Shown here piece after piece: positions 22,285 through 32,642 of a stretch of 36,081 bases of DNA. Source of the DNA: JBCCGG01 sp039029395. Lineage in GTDB: Bacteria; Pseudomonadota; Alphaproteobacteria; Kiloniellales; JAKSDN01. Positions within the stretch are counted from its first letter, which is position 1. Every line of letters starts with the position of its first letter. The DNA lies in NCBI GenBank assembly GCA_039029395.1, contig JBCCGG010000058.1, forward strand, positions 1 through 36,081, given 5' to 3'. The notes under the pieces are model-generated. The model made no database searches and had not been told where the DNA came from. It saw only the letters and a list, made by a program, of their open reading frames with translations. A program made the translations under genes and the position numbers.

Positions 22285-23676
22285 TCAATGACGCTCGCCG
22301 GAGGCGATGCCGAGCGAGCGCAGCTTGCGGTGCAGCGCCGAGCGTTCCATGCCGACGAAAGACGCGGTGCGCGAGATGTTGCCGCCAAAACGCGTGACCT
22401 GCGCCTCCAGATACTGACGCTCGAAGCGTTCGCGCGCTTCGCGCAGGGGCAGGCCCATGACCTCATGCCCGTCGCGCGCACCAGACAGGGCCGGTGCCAT
22501 ATCGCCAAACTCGGGCGGCAGCATCTCGGCGACCACCGGCTCGCTGTGATGGCCCTGACCCATGATCAGAATCCAATCGACCACGTTGCGGAGCTGGCGC
22601 ACGTTGCCCGGCCACTCGTGAGCCTGCAGGGCGGCCAGGGCGTCGTCCGACATGTGGCGCGGCGGCAGACCTGCCAGGCTCGCCGAACGCTCCATGAAAT
22701 GATGAATCAGCTGCGGAATGTCCTCCCGGCGGTCGCGCAAGGGCGGCACCGCGAGCGGCACAACGTTGAGCCGATAGAACAGGTCCTCACGAAAGCGGCC
22801 CTCGCGAATCAGCTCGCCCAGGTTGCGGTTGGTCGAGGCGATGACCCGGACATCGACCTCGATCCGACGCTGGCCGCCGACCCGCTCGAAGCTTTGCTCC
22901 TGCAGGACCCGCAGGATCTTGCCCTGGGTCTCGAGCGGCATGTCGGCGACCTCGTCGAGCAACAGCGTGCCGCCGTGGGCCCGCTCCAGGGTGCCGTCCT
23001 TGGCCGGCGCGTCGGCGCTCTCGACGCCGGCTTCCATACCGAACAGCTCGCTTTCCAGACGATCGGGATGCATGGCGGCGCAGTTGAGCACGACGAAGGG
23101 GTTGGCGGCGCGCCGGGACTGGTCGTGCAGATGGCGCGCGACGACCTCCTTGCCGGCACCGGCGGGCCCGGTGATCAGCACCCGGCTGCCGGTCGGCGCG
23201 ACCTTCTGGATCTCCTGGCGAAGATGCGCGACCGCTAGAGATTCGCCGAGCAGCTGGGCCTCCGGCCCGGCCCGCACGCGCAGCTCCTCGACCTCGCTGC
23301 GCAGCCGCGCAGCCTCCAGCGAGCGCTGCATGATCAAGAGCAGCCGGTCGGCCTCGAAGGGCTTCTCGATAAAATCGTAGGCGCCCAGCCGGATCGCCTT
23401 GACCGCCAGCTCGATGGTGCCGTGGCCGCTGATCATCACGACCGGCAGGGTCGGCTGCTCGCGCTTGATCTGGCCAAGCAGCTCCATGCCGTCCAGCTGG
23501 CTGTTCTTGAGCCAAATGTCGAGCACGACCAGATTGGGCCGACGCGAGCGGATCGCGTCCAGGGCCTGCTCGTCGTTGCCGGCCTCGCGCACCTGGTAAC
23601 CCTCGTCGCTCAAGATGCCGCCAATCAGCATCCGGATGTCGGCTTCGTCATCGACGATCAAAATCTCATGCGCCAT
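22285..23676 (-). CDS. ntrX: Response regulator NtrX
   Basis: A 463-residue response regulator. The receiver has D9/D10 and phospho-acceptor D53 in L-V-V-L-D-I-W-L. An AAA+ domain follows with a modified Walker A (ITGPAGAGKEVVARH) and Walker B (GTLLLDEVADMP), and a C-terminal Fis-type helix-turn-helix (GGNISRTASFVGMERSALHRKL). The GAFTGA loop that contacts sigma-54 is replaced by an unrelated segment (GMEAGVESADAP), as is usual for alphaproteobacterial NtrX. It therefore probably controls sigma-70 promoters. It starts 11 nt inside the end of ntrY (ATG at 23676), so the two are translationally coupled. Known roles of NtrYX include nitrogen, redox and cell-envelope responses. Confidence 0.93.
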   Translation of the reverse strand: MAHEILIVDDEADIRMLIGGILSDEGYQVREAGNDEQALDAIRSRRPNLVVLDIWLKNSQLDGMELLGQIKREQPTLPVVMISGHGTIELAVKAIRLGAYDFIEKPFEADRLLLIMQRSLEAARLRSEVEELRVRAGPEAQLLGESLAVAHLRQEIQKVAPTGSRVLITGPAGAGKEVVARHLHDQSRRAANPFVVLNCAAMHPDRLESELFGMEAGVESADAPAKDGTLERAHGGTLLLDEVADMPLETQGKILRVLQEQSFERVGGQRRIEVDVRVIASTNRNLGELIREGRFREDLFYRLNVVPLAVPPLRDRREDIPQLIHHFMERSASLAGLPPRHMSDDALAALQAHEWPGNVRQLRNVVDWILIMGQGHHSEPVVAEMLPPEFGDMAPALSGARDGHEVMGLPLREARERFERQYLEAQVTRFGGNISRTASFVGMERSALHRKLRSLGIASGERH

Positions 23677-26017
23677 GTAGCGTGACCGCCTTGTCTTTCT
23701 GTGGGGTAGTTTTCGCGTCGCCGGTCGCACTCTCGTCCTGGCGTGGGAACACAACGGTAACCCTGGCCCCGCCGCCCGGCGCGTCCTCCAAGATCAGATG
23801 GCCCTCGTGGTCTTCCATGATCTTCTTGACGATCGCCAAGCCCAAACCGGTGCCCTTCTCCCTGGTCGTGATGTAGGGCTCGGTCAGGCGGTGGCGCTCC
23901 TGCTCGGGCAGGCCGCGGCCGTTGTCCTCGACGACGATCTCGCTCTTGGCCTCGTCCTCGCGCAGGACGACGGAGATCTTGCCGGATGACTTGTCGCCGC
24001 CCGCCTCGGATAGCCGCCCTTCGATCGAATCCACCGAGTTCTGCAGCAGGTTCGTCAACACCCGCCTGATCTGCTGGGCATCGCAGGAGACCACGACCGG
24101 CACGGCGGCCCGATCGATTGTGAAGTCGATCGTCGGATGGGCGCCGCTCTGCAGGAACACCGCCTCTTCGACCAGCTTGCCCAAGTCTTCGTCCTTCATC
24201 TCCGGTGCCGGCATCCGTGCGAAGGAAGAGAATTCGTCGACCATGCGGCCGATATCTCCGACGTGACGGATGATCGTGTCGGTGCAGGTTTGGAAGGTTT
24301 CGGAGTCGCTATCGATCTGGCTCAGGTACTTGCGTTTCAGGCGCTCGGCCGAAAGCTGGATCGGCGTCAGGGGGTTCTTGATCTCGTGGGCAATGCGCCG
24401 CGCCACGTCGGACCAGGCCGCCTTGCGTTGAGCCGACAGCAGCTCGGTGATGTCATCGATGGTCACCACGAAGCCGATCAGCCCGCGTTCGCCGACCTCG
24501 GGCGCGATGCGCACGAACAAGGTCATCGGCCGGCCGTCGCCGTCGAGCCGCTGCACCTGCCCTTCGATGATCCGGCGCGGCCGCTTGCGCGCCGCCTGGA
24601 GCAGCTCGGCGAGCTCGGGCAGCACTTTGGCGAGCGACTTATCCTGCAGATCCTCCGGCGTGGCACCCAAGAGGTCGCAAACCCGTCGGTTGGGCAAGGT
24701 GATCTTGCCGCGCCGGTCGAGGCCCAGGATGCCCGAAGAGACACCCGCTAGCACCGCCTCGATAAAGCGGCGGCGCACATCGAGCTGTTGGTTGGCCTCG
24801 ATAAGCTCGTTCTGCTGACGAGACAGCTCGTCGGTCATGCGATTGAAGGAGGTTGCCAAGGAGCCCATTTCGTCCTGCTCGTCGGCATAGGCCGCGCGCG
24901 CCGAGAGGTCGCCCGAGGTGACCCGGTCGGCCGCCCCGATCAAACTGCGGATCGGCACGCTCAGCTGATTGGCGAAGGCCAGCCCGACCCAGACCGCGGC
25001 GAGCAGCAGCAAAAGCGCGACCACCGCGAACACCATGGCGAAGGAGATCTGCAGATCGTCGCTCTTGTTTTGCAGGTTGGCGTAAACCTGGGCGGCCTCC
25101 TCGGTCTCGTCCACATGGGCCAGAACGGTCGGGTCGATCAGGCGCCCCACGTAGAGGAATGTCTCCGACGGAAAGGTGTCCAGGCGGACCAGCGCCCTGA
25201 CCCGATCCTCGGCCTCCGGCACGAGGACGACGATCTGACCGCTGCGCGCCGTCTCGTAGGCCCAATCGGGGATCTCCGGATCGAGCTCCATGGACATGGT
25301 TAAGGCGGTGCGCGCCAGAATTCTAAATGGCGCTTCGAAAACCAGCGCCTCGGTGACCGAGCGGTCCCAAGCCAGCTTGGAAAGGAAGCGATTGAAGCCC
25401 TGCGGGCGGGTTAAGAGGATGGCGCCCTCGTTGTTGAGGTTGCGCGCGATGTAATCCAGGTCGACCGCGATGGTGTCCTGGTGCTCCTTCAAGTAGGCCT
25501 GGGTGACCGCCTGAGACTCCTCGATCGCGGTGCTGACCTCTTTGCTGAACCAACCTTCGAGCACGAAATCGAACATCACCACCGAGACCAATGCGACGAT
25601 GATCGTCGGGGTCACGGCGACCAGGCTGAAGAGGGCGACCAGGCGGATGTGCAGGCGCGCACCGGCGATCCCGCGTCGCCGGGCCATCCAGATGATCGCC
25701 AGGCGGCGAATCACCAGGGGCGCCAGGCACAGCAGAAGGATCAGGTTGAGGTTGAGCAGCCACAGGATGTCCCAAGCATCGGCTTCGACCGGCAGATTGC
25801 CGGTCAGGGCACCCAAAGTGGCGACGACCGAAGCCACTGCCGCGATCAGCAGGCCGATCGCCAGCTTGCGCTCCAGGCCGACCCGTCGCGTCCACTCGAG
25901 AAAACGCGCAAATCGCCGCCTCGAGGCCTCGTCTTCCTGCAGGGTCGGTCCGACTGTCATGCCACGCTCGTTGCCAGGTCGCTCCCCGGCCCCGTGGGTC
26001 TGTTGTATATTTGCCAC
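23666..26017 (-). CDS. ntrY: Sensor histidine kinase NtrY
   Basis: A 783-residue membrane sensor. Hydrophobic segments at about 52-72, 84-106 and 126-150 precede a large periplasmic loop; a further transmembrane segment lies at 325-350. A HAMP domain (SVPIRSLIGAADRVTSGDLS), a PAS domain (around 415-530), the HisKA box with H544 in R-R-I-A-H-E-I-K-N-P-L-T-P, and the ATPase domain with N-L-L-Q-N-S-V, V-E-D-N-G-R-G-L and G-T-G-L-G-L-A-I follow. The annotated start is a GTG, 4 nt after ntrC; an internal ATG at 25960 is an alternative. It is the cognate kinase of NtrX, encoded next. Confidence 0.93.
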   Translation of the reverse strand: MANIQQTHGAGERPGNERGMTVGPTLQEDEASRRRFARFLEWTRRVGLERKLAIGLLIAAVASVVATLGALTGNLPVEADAWDILWLLNLNLILLLCLAPLVIRRLAIIWMARRRGIAGARLHIRLVALFSLVAVTPTIIVALVSVVMFDFVLEGWFSKEVSTAIEESQAVTQAYLKEHQDTIAVDLDYIARNLNNEGAILLTRPQGFNRFLSKLAWDRSVTEALVFEAPFRILARTALTMSMELDPEIPDWAYETARSGQIVVLVPEAEDRVRALVRLDTFPSETFLYVGRLIDPTVLAHVDETEEAAQVYANLQNKSDDLQISFAMVFAVVALLLLLAAVWVGLAFANQLSVPIRSLIGAADRVTSGDLSARAAYADEQDEMGSLATSFNRMTDELSRQQNELIEANQQLDVRRRFIEAVLAGVSSGILGLDRRGKITLPNRRVCDLLGATPEDLQDKSLAKVLPELAELLQAARKRPRRIIEGQVQRLDGDGRPMTLFVRIAPEVGERGLIGFVVTIDDITELLSAQRKAAWSDVARRIAHEIKNPLTPIQLSAERLKRKYLSQIDSDSETFQTCTDTIIRHVGDIGRMVDEFSSFARMPAPEMKDEDLGKLVEEAVFLQSGAHPTIDFTIDRAAVPVVVSCDAQQIRRVLTNLLQNSVDSIEGRLSEAGGDKSSGKISVVLREDEAKSEIVVEDNGRGLPEQERHRLTEPYITTREKGTGLGLAIVKKIMEDHEGHLILEDAPGGGARVTVVFPRQDESATGDAKTTPQKDKAVTLHGA

Positions 26018-26021
26018 AGGG

Positions 26022-27466
<1,445 letters not shown>

Positions 27467-27470
<4 letters not shown>

Positions 27471-28540
27471 GGCGCGTCTCCGGGCGCGGCCGGCAGCAGA
27501 ATGCGGAACTCGGTGCGCCGAGGCTCGCTGTCGACCTCGATGACGCCGCCGTGGGAGGCGACGATCTTGGCGACCAGGGCCAGGCCCAGGCCCTTGCCGT
27601 CGTGCTTGCTGGTGACGAAGGGGTCGAACAGATGGGGCAGAATGTCGGGCGCGATGCCAGTGCCGTTGTCGGCGACCCCGATCACCAAGGGCAGCTCGAC
27701 CCGGCGCTCGGCGCCCGGTAAGGCGAGCCGCACCCCTTGCCGGTAGGCGGTCGAGAGGCGGATTTCGCCGCCCTGCTCGGGCGCCGCCTCGGCGGCGTTC
27801 TTGATCAGGTTGAGCAGCGCCTGAAGCAGCAGGTCCCGGTTGCCGAGCACCGGCGGCAGAGAGGGATCGTAGCGCTCGACAAACCGTAAGTGTTGGGCGA
27901 AGCCGGACTGAGCGAGCTTACGCAGGTGCTCCAGCACCTCGTGGATGTTGAGCGCCTGGCGGGCGATCGGCTGCTCATCGGAGAACATCTCCATGCGGTC
28001 GACCAGATTGACGATGCGGTCGGTCTCCTCGCAGATCAGGCGGGTCAGCTCGCGAGCCTCCGGCGCGGCGCCGTGCTCGAGCAGCTGTGCCGCGCCACGG
28101 ATGCCGGACAGCGGATTCTTGAGCTCGTGGGCCAGCATGGCCGCCATGGCGCTGACCGAGCGGGCGGCATCCCGGTGGCTCAGCTGCCGGTCGAGCTTGC
28201 CGGCGATCGAGCGCAGGTGAAAGCCGAGCACGATGTTGTCCGGCTGCTCGGCGACCGGCGCCGCGTCGATTGCCAGATGGTGACTGCCGGTGCGCGGCGT
28301 GTCGACCGTGACGCCGTACTCCGTGACGCTGTGGCCGCCGTTCCTGACCTGGCGGATCAAGGTGAAGACCGGGCTGTCGGCCGGCAGCAGCTCGACCAGG
28401 GCGCGGCCAACGAGCGCCTGCGCGCTCGACTTGAAGAACTGCTCGGTCGCCGGGTTGGTGTAGCGCAGGCGGTCGTCCCGATCGACCACGAAGACTGGCT
28501 CGGCCAGCGCGCTCAGGATCGCGCCCGGCTCCAGGTTCAT
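27467..28540 (-). CDS. ntrB: Nitrogen regulation sensor kinase/phosphatase NtrB
   Basis: A 357-residue soluble histidine kinase. An N-terminal PAS domain (MNLEPGAILSALAEPVFVVD onwards) is followed by the dimerisation/phosphorylation helix with H138 in L-A-H-E-L-K-N-P-L-S-G-I-R. The ATPase domain carries N-L-I-K-N-A-A-E-A, V-A-D-N-G-T-G-I and G-K-G-L-G-L-A-L. There are no transmembrane segments, as expected for NtrB, which is governed by PII proteins. I chose the ATG at 28540, which overlaps the dusB stop as ATGA, rather than the longer open frame. The dusB-ntrB-ntrC order is classic for alphaproteobacteria (nifR3-ntrBC). Confidence 0.95.
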
Positions 28541-29535
28541 GCCGCCTGACACGCTGCGCTCCTGTCGTAGGCCTCGGCGATCAGCGCTTTGACCGGCCCC
28601 GGCGCCTCCTGTCGGTTGATCTCGTTGCGCAGGGCGGCCGCGCCGGGCAGTCCCTTCAAGTACCAACCCAGGTGCTTGCGGGCAATTCGGACACCGCCGT
28701 GGACCCCGTGGTGCGCCAGCATGGCGTCGTAATGCTCGAGCACAGCGGCCTGTTGCTCCTCAGGCGTGGGATCGGCCAGCCTCGCACCGCTCCGCAGGTA
28801 GCTCATCACCTGGGCCGGGAACCAGGGCCGGCCATAGGCACCGCGCCCGATCATCACGCCGTCGGCGCCCGAGGCCTTTAAGGCGGCGCCAACGCTGTCC
28901 ACGCTGGTCAGATCGCCGTTGACGACGACCGGCAGGCCGACCGCCTGCTTGACCTGGCGCACGAAGGCCCAATCGGCCTGGCCGGCGAACATTTGGCAGC
29001 GGGTCCGGCCGTGCACCGTGATCATCCGAATGCCGCTTTCCTCGGCGATCCTGGCCAGGCGCGGGGCATTGCGGCTGGACTCGTCCCAACCAGTGCGCAT
29101 CTTCAGGGTGACCGGCAGGTCGACTGCTTTGACCGTGGCCTCCAGCAGCGCCGCGGCCAGAGGCTCGTCGCGCATGATCGCCGAGCCGGCCGCCTTGCCG
29201 ACCACCTTCTTGACCGGGCAGCCGAAGTTGATGTCGATGATCGCCGCCCCCCGATCGGCGCAAAGCTTTGCCGCCTCGGCCACGGCCGCCGGATCGCAGC
29301 CGGCCAGCTGGACGGAAAGCGGCGCCTCCTCGGCCGGGTCGTCGCCCAGCTTGCGGCATTCCTTGAGCCGTTGCCGGGCATCGCGAATCACCGCCTCGCT
29401 GGCGATCATTTCGGTGACCACCAGGCCGACCCCGAAGCGCCGCACACGGCGGCGGAACGGCCGGTCCGTGACCCCCGACATGGGCGCCAGGATCACCGGG
29501 TCGGTCAGCTCCAGCGTGCCAATTTGAATGCCCAC
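28537..29535 (-). CDS. dusB: tRNA-dihydrouridine synthase DusB (NifR3)
   Basis: A 332-residue FMN enzyme with a TIM-barrel start (TDPVILAPMSGVTDRPFRRR), catalytic Cys106 in I-N-F-G-C-P-V-K-K, FMN-phosphate-binding residues in M-I-G-R-G-A-Y-G-R-P-W, and the RTRCQMFAG motif typical of the Dus family. It reduces uridine to dihydrouridine in the D-loop of tRNAs using NADPH. The start is GTG at 29535 with GGGAG 9-10 nt upstream. It is the first gene of the long ntr transcript, and a promoter candidate lies just upstream. NifR3 is the historical name for this gene in front of ntrBC. Confidence 0.95.
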   Translation of the reverse strand: MGIQIGTLELTDPVILAPMSGVTDRPFRRRVRRFGVGLVVTEMIASEAVIRDARQRLKECRKLGDDPAEEAPLSVQLAGCDPAAVAEAAKLCADRGAAIIDINFGCPVKKVVGKAAGSAIMRDEPLAAALLEATVKAVDLPVTLKMRTGWDESSRNAPRLARIAEESGIRMITVHGRTRCQMFAGQADWAFVRQVKQAVGLPVVVNGDLTSVDSVGAALKASGADGVMIGRGAYGRPWFPAQVMSYLRSGARLADPTPEEQQAAVLEHYDAMLAHHGVHGGVRIARKHLGWYLKGLPGAAALRNEINRQEAPGPVKALIAEAYDRSAACQAA

Positions 29536-29571
29536 GAAATAGGCACTCCCTTCGTTTGCCTAATTTCTAGG

Positions 29572-29600
29572 CTTATCGCATGAAAAGCATTTTATAACAA
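29572..29600 (-). promoter_or_regulatory. Candidate promoter of the dusB-ntrBC-ntrYX operon
   Basis: On the minus strand TTGTTA (29600-29595) and GATAAG (29577-29572) are 17 bp apart in an AT-rich gap. A GCCTA-N5-TAGGC inverted repeat (29558-29572) begins at the last base of the -10 box, around the expected transcript start, and could be an operator or a leader hairpin. Confidence 0.4.
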
Positions 29601-29607
29601 GAGGTCG

Positions 29608-30411
29608 CTAGCCGATCAGCACGTCGGACACGAACTTGACCCCCGGATAGGCCAGGGTCAGCAGCAGGTAGGCCAAGAGCACCAGACGGGCGGCCCGGCG
29701 GCCGCGCAGGCCGGTCACCTGACGCCAGATCAGCAGCGCGCCGATCACCGCGAAGGCGGTCAGGGACAAAAGCGTCTTGTGGTCGAAGGCGAAGACCTGC
29801 CCCGCGGCGAAGTACTGCAGGGCCATGCCTGACACGATCCCGATGCCGAGCACGGTCTCGGCCGCGGCCAGCAACCGTAGCTCCAGGCGCTCGCCGTCGG
29901 CAATCGCTGGCAAGAGGCGCGGCAGGCTGCTCGTCCATTTGCGCTTCAGGGCCATTTCCTGGAGGAACACCGCGGCGCCCGAGACCGCCGCCAGGGTGGC
30001 CAGCGCGTAGGTTACCACCGAGACCGCGATGTGCACCGCCAACCAGCTGCTCTGGCTTTGGCCGACGCTCTCGCTGCCCGGCACGTTGCTCCATACCGTT
30101 GCCAACAGCGCGAGCAGAAGCAGATAAGGCAAAAGAAGGGGCGCCAAACGCCAGGCCGCCCGGGTCAAGGCGGCCAGGCCCGCGAAGATCGCCAGGCTGA
30201 CCGCGATCGAGATCCACAAGGCGGTGCTGAGATCGGTCTGCCAGGTGCTGCCGACCCGGGACAGGCCGAAAGCGAGCGGTCCGGCCAGTGCGGCCGCCAG
30301 CACCGCCCAAAAGACCAGGTCCGGCCCGTGGGGCGCGCGCCGGAAGGACGCGATCGAGGCCGGCACGAGGGCCAGCAGCGCGGTCAGGTTGAGCATCAGG
30401 TTAGTCGCCAT
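29608..30411 (-). CDS. CcsA/HemX-type cytochrome c assembly membrane protein
   Basis: A 267-residue inner-membrane protein with about eight hydrophobic segments. It has the tryptophan-containing S-S-W-L-A-V-H-I segment at about 125, a histidine-bearing helix (WLAVHIAVSVVTYALATLAA), and a second conserved F-D-H-K-T-L-L-S-L motif. These histidines are the heme-coordinating residues of the CcmC/CcmF/CcsA superfamily. It matches the stand-alone branch related to E. coli YpjD and B. subtilis HemX rather than CcmC itself. A role in heme handling is inferred. The start has no clear ribosome binding site. A TATATA box lies only 8-13 nt upstream of the ATG, so the mRNA could be nearly leaderless. Confidence 0.82.
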   Translation of the reverse strand: MATNLMLNLTALLALVPASIASFRRAPHGPDLVFWAVLAAALAGPLAFGLSRVGSTWQTDLSTALWISIAVSLAIFAGLAALTRAAWRLAPLLLPYLLLLALLATVWSNVPGSESVGQSQSSWLAVHIAVSVVTYALATLAAVSGAAVFLQEMALKRKWTSSLPRLLPAIADGERLELRLLAAAETVLGIGIVSGMALQYFAAGQVFAFDHKTLLSLTAFAVIGALLIWRQVTGLRGRRAARLVLLAYLLLTLAYPGVKFVSDVLIG

Positions 30412-30490
30412 GGGCTCTATATAATCCCCTCTTGGCCCGGACGATAGAGGGCACTACGCTCGCGCGCCAGCAATTGAGCGCGGAGCTGAT

Positions 30491-31663
30491 ATGGCGCGGG
30501 TCGCCGCATTGGTGGTCGCGGCCGGCCGGGGCGAACGCTTCGGCGGCGAGCGGCCCAAGCAGTACCAGGGGCTGGGCGGCCAGCCCTTGCTGCGCCACAG
30601 CCTCTCGATGCTCGCCGGGCATCCGGCAGTGGCGGCCGTGCGCGCGGTAGTCGATCCGGCCCACTGGGCGTTTTACGACGAGGCGGCGGACGGCCTAGAG
30701 CTTCTGGACCCGGTCGCCGGCGGTGCCGAGCGTCATGACTCGGTGCGCCAGGGCTTGGAGAGCCTGGCCGACCAGGCGCCTGACCTGGTGCTGATCCACG
30801 ACGGCGCCCGGCCTTTGCTGCCGCCCGAAGTGGTCGATCGGGTGATCGCGGCGCTGGACAGGGCGCCCGGGGCGATCGCCGCCCTGCCGGTCGCCGACAC
30901 TCTGAAGCGGGCCGAAGGCGAAGCGATTGGCGCGACCGTGCCCCGGGCCGGCCTGTGGCGCGCCCAAACCCCCCAAGGCTTTCGCTTCGCCGAGATTCTG
31001 ACCGCCTACCGGGATCTGACCGCGGGCGCCTGGACCGACGACGCGGCCGTCGCCGAACAGGCCGGACTCGAGGTCTTGCTGGTCGAGGGCGCCGAGGCCA
31101 GTCTTAAGGTGACCACGCCGGAGAACCTGGCCCAGGCGGAGAGCCTGCTGCGCGCCAGAGAGGAGAGCCAGCCCATGGAATACCGCAGCGGCAGCGGATT
31201 CGACGTGCACCGCTTCGGTCCGGGCGACCACGTGGTGCTGTGCGGCCTGAAGATTCCCCATCCCCAAGGGCTGCTCGGCCATTCCGACGCCGACGTGGCG
31301 CTGCACGCCCTGACCGACGCGATCCTGGGGGCGCTCGGCGAGGGTGACATCGGCATTCACTTTCCGCCCTCCGATCCCCAATGGCGCGGCGCCAAGTCGG
31401 CGATCTTCCTGCGCCACGCAAGAGATTTGGTGCGCGCGCGCGGCGGCCGGCTGGTCAATCTGGATTTGACGATCATTTGCGAGGCGCCCAAGCTGGCGCC
31501 CCACCGGGAGGCCATGATCGCCAGCCTGGCCGAGCTCTTGGAGCTGGCGCCCGAACGCATCAGCGTCAAGGCGACGACCACCGAGGGCCTCGGCTTCACC
31601 GGACGACGCGAGGGCATCGCGGCGCAAGCCGCCGCGACCCTGTGTCTGCCCGAGGGGCCGTGA
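30491..31663 (+). CDS. ispDF: Bifunctional IspD/IspF of the MEP isoprenoid pathway
   Basis: A 390-residue fusion. Residues 1 to about 220 are IspD: ALVVAAGRGERFGGERPKQY holds the CTP-binding signature, followed by VHDGARPLLP-type V-L-I-H-D-G-A-R-P. Residues from about 226 are IspF: G-S-G-F-D-V-H-R-F with the zinc-binding Asp and His, G-L-L-G-H-S-D-A-D-V with the third ligand, and GEGDIGIHFPPSDPQW. The protein catalyses the cytidylyltransferase step and the cyclisation to MEcPP. The fusion is usual in alphaproteobacteria. It starts with GGAG 7 nt upstream and is divergent from the ccsA-like gene. It overlaps pgpA by one base (TGATG). Confidence 0.97.
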   Translation: MARVAALVVAAGRGERFGGERPKQYQGLGGQPLLRHSLSMLAGHPAVAAVRAVVDPAHWAFYDEAADGLELLDPVAGGAERHDSVRQGLESLADQAPDLVLIHDGARPLLPPEVVDRVIAALDRAPGAIAALPVADTLKRAEGEAIGATVPRAGLWRAQTPQGFRFAEILTAYRDLTAGAWTDDAAVAEQAGLEVLLVEGAEASLKVTTPENLAQAESLLRAREESQPMEYRSGSGFDVHRFGPGDHVVLCGLKIPHPQGLLGHSDADVALHALTDAILGALGEGDIGIHFPPSDPQWRGAKSAIFLRHARDLVRARGGRLVNLDLTIICEAPKLAPHREAMIASLAELLELAPERISVKATTTEGLGFTGRREGIAAQAAATLCLPEGP

Positions 31664-32157
31664 TGTTTCGGCGGCCCGCCCTGCCCCTCTCTCACCCGGC
31701 CTGTTTGATCGCCACCTGGTTCGGCAGTGGTCTCGCCGCCAAGGCGCCGGGCACCTGGGGCTCGGTGGCCGCCCTGCCCTGCGCGGTCGTCTTGGTCTGG
31801 CTGGGCGGGTCTTGGGCACTTGCGATCGCCGTGGTCGCCGCCTTTCTGGCCGGGCTTTGGGCCAGCGCCCGCTACACCGCGGCCGGCGACGCCAAGGACC
31901 CGGGCGCGGTGGTGATCGACGAGGTCGCCGGCCAGTGGTTGACCCTGATCCCGGTGGCGCTGGATCTGCGCTACTACCTGCTGGGCTTCCTGCTGTTTCG
32001 TCTGTTCGATATCTGGAAGCCCTGGCCGATCGGTTGGCTCGACCGCAATGTGGAGGGCGCGCCGGGCATCATGATCGACGACATCGTGGCCGGCGCCTAT
32101 GCCGGCACCCTGTGCTTTATCGCCAGCCAAGTCTGGGGTCTGGAGGCCACGTTCTAA
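31663..32157 (+). CDS. pgpA: Phosphatidylglycerophosphatase A
   Basis: A 164-residue membrane phosphatase. It begins with LSHPACLIATWFGSGLAAKA and P-G-T-W-G-S, has the D-P-G-A-V-V-I-D-E-V-A-G-Q-W catalytic block, FRLFDIWKPWPI, and the P-G-I-M-I-D-D-I-V-A-G motif of PgpA. The enzyme dephosphorylates phosphatidylglycerophosphate to phosphatidylglycerol in the inner membrane. The ATG lies in a TGATG overlap with ispDF, and the stop overlaps the cinA start by one base (TAATG), so all three are translated as a coupled operon. Confidence 0.95.
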   Translation: MFRRPALPLSHPACLIATWFGSGLAAKAPGTWGSVAALPCAVVLVWLGGSWALAIAVVAAFLAGLWASARYTAAGDAKDPGAVVIDEVAGQWLTLIPVALDLRYYLLGFLLFRLFDIWKPWPIGWLDRNVEGAPGIMIDDIVAGAYAGTLCFIASQVWGLEATF

Positions 32158-32636
32158 TGGATCTCTTGGCGCAAAGCAGCGCGCTTTTGGCGCGCTACCG
32201 GAAGGCCGGCTTGACCTTGGCCACCGCCGAGAGCTGCACCGGCGGCCTGATCGCCGGGACATTGACCGAAATCGCCGGATCTTCCGACGTGGTCGAGCGC
32301 GGCTTCGTCACCTACTCCAACGAAGCCAAGATCGAGCTGCTCGGGGTCTCGCCCAGCCTGATCGAACGGCTTGGCGCTGTCAGCGCCGAGGTCGCCGAAG
32401 CCATGGCGGTCGGCGCCATCCTCCATGGCCGGGCCGACGTCGCGGTCTCGGCCACGGGCATCGCCGGTCCGGGCGGGGCGACCGCCGACAAGCCGGTCGG
32501 CCTGGTCTATCTGGGGCTTTGCCGGCGCAAGCAGCCGCCCAGCCACGAGCGTCACGTCTTCCCCGGCGACCGATCGGCCGTGCGCCAGGCGGCCATCGCC
32601 GCCGCGCTGACACTTCTGGCCCGTGCCGTGGACTAG
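32157..32636 (+). CDS. CinA C-terminal domain protein, nicotinamide-nucleotide amidohydrolase
   Basis: A 159-residue stand-alone CinA C-terminal domain (PncC-type). It carries LTLATAESCTGGLIAGTLTE (the catalytic Ser/Lys region), the VVERGFVTYSNEAKIELLGV block and VSATGIAGPGGATADKPVG. The family hydrolyses NMN to nicotinic acid mononucleotide and salvages NAD breakdown products. The N-terminal molybdopterin-binding-like domain of long CinA is absent, as is common in Proteobacteria. It is coupled to pgpA through a TAATG overlap, a pairing conserved in many Proteobacteria. Confidence 0.93.
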   Translation: MDLLAQSSALLARYRKAGLTLATAESCTGGLIAGTLTEIAGSSDVVERGFVTYSNEAKIELLGVSPSLIERLGAVSAEVAEAMAVGAILHGRADVAVSATGIAGPGGATADKPVGLVYLGLCRRKQPPSHERHVFPGDRSAVRQAAIAAALTLLARAVD

Positions 32637-32642
32637 CCGGAC

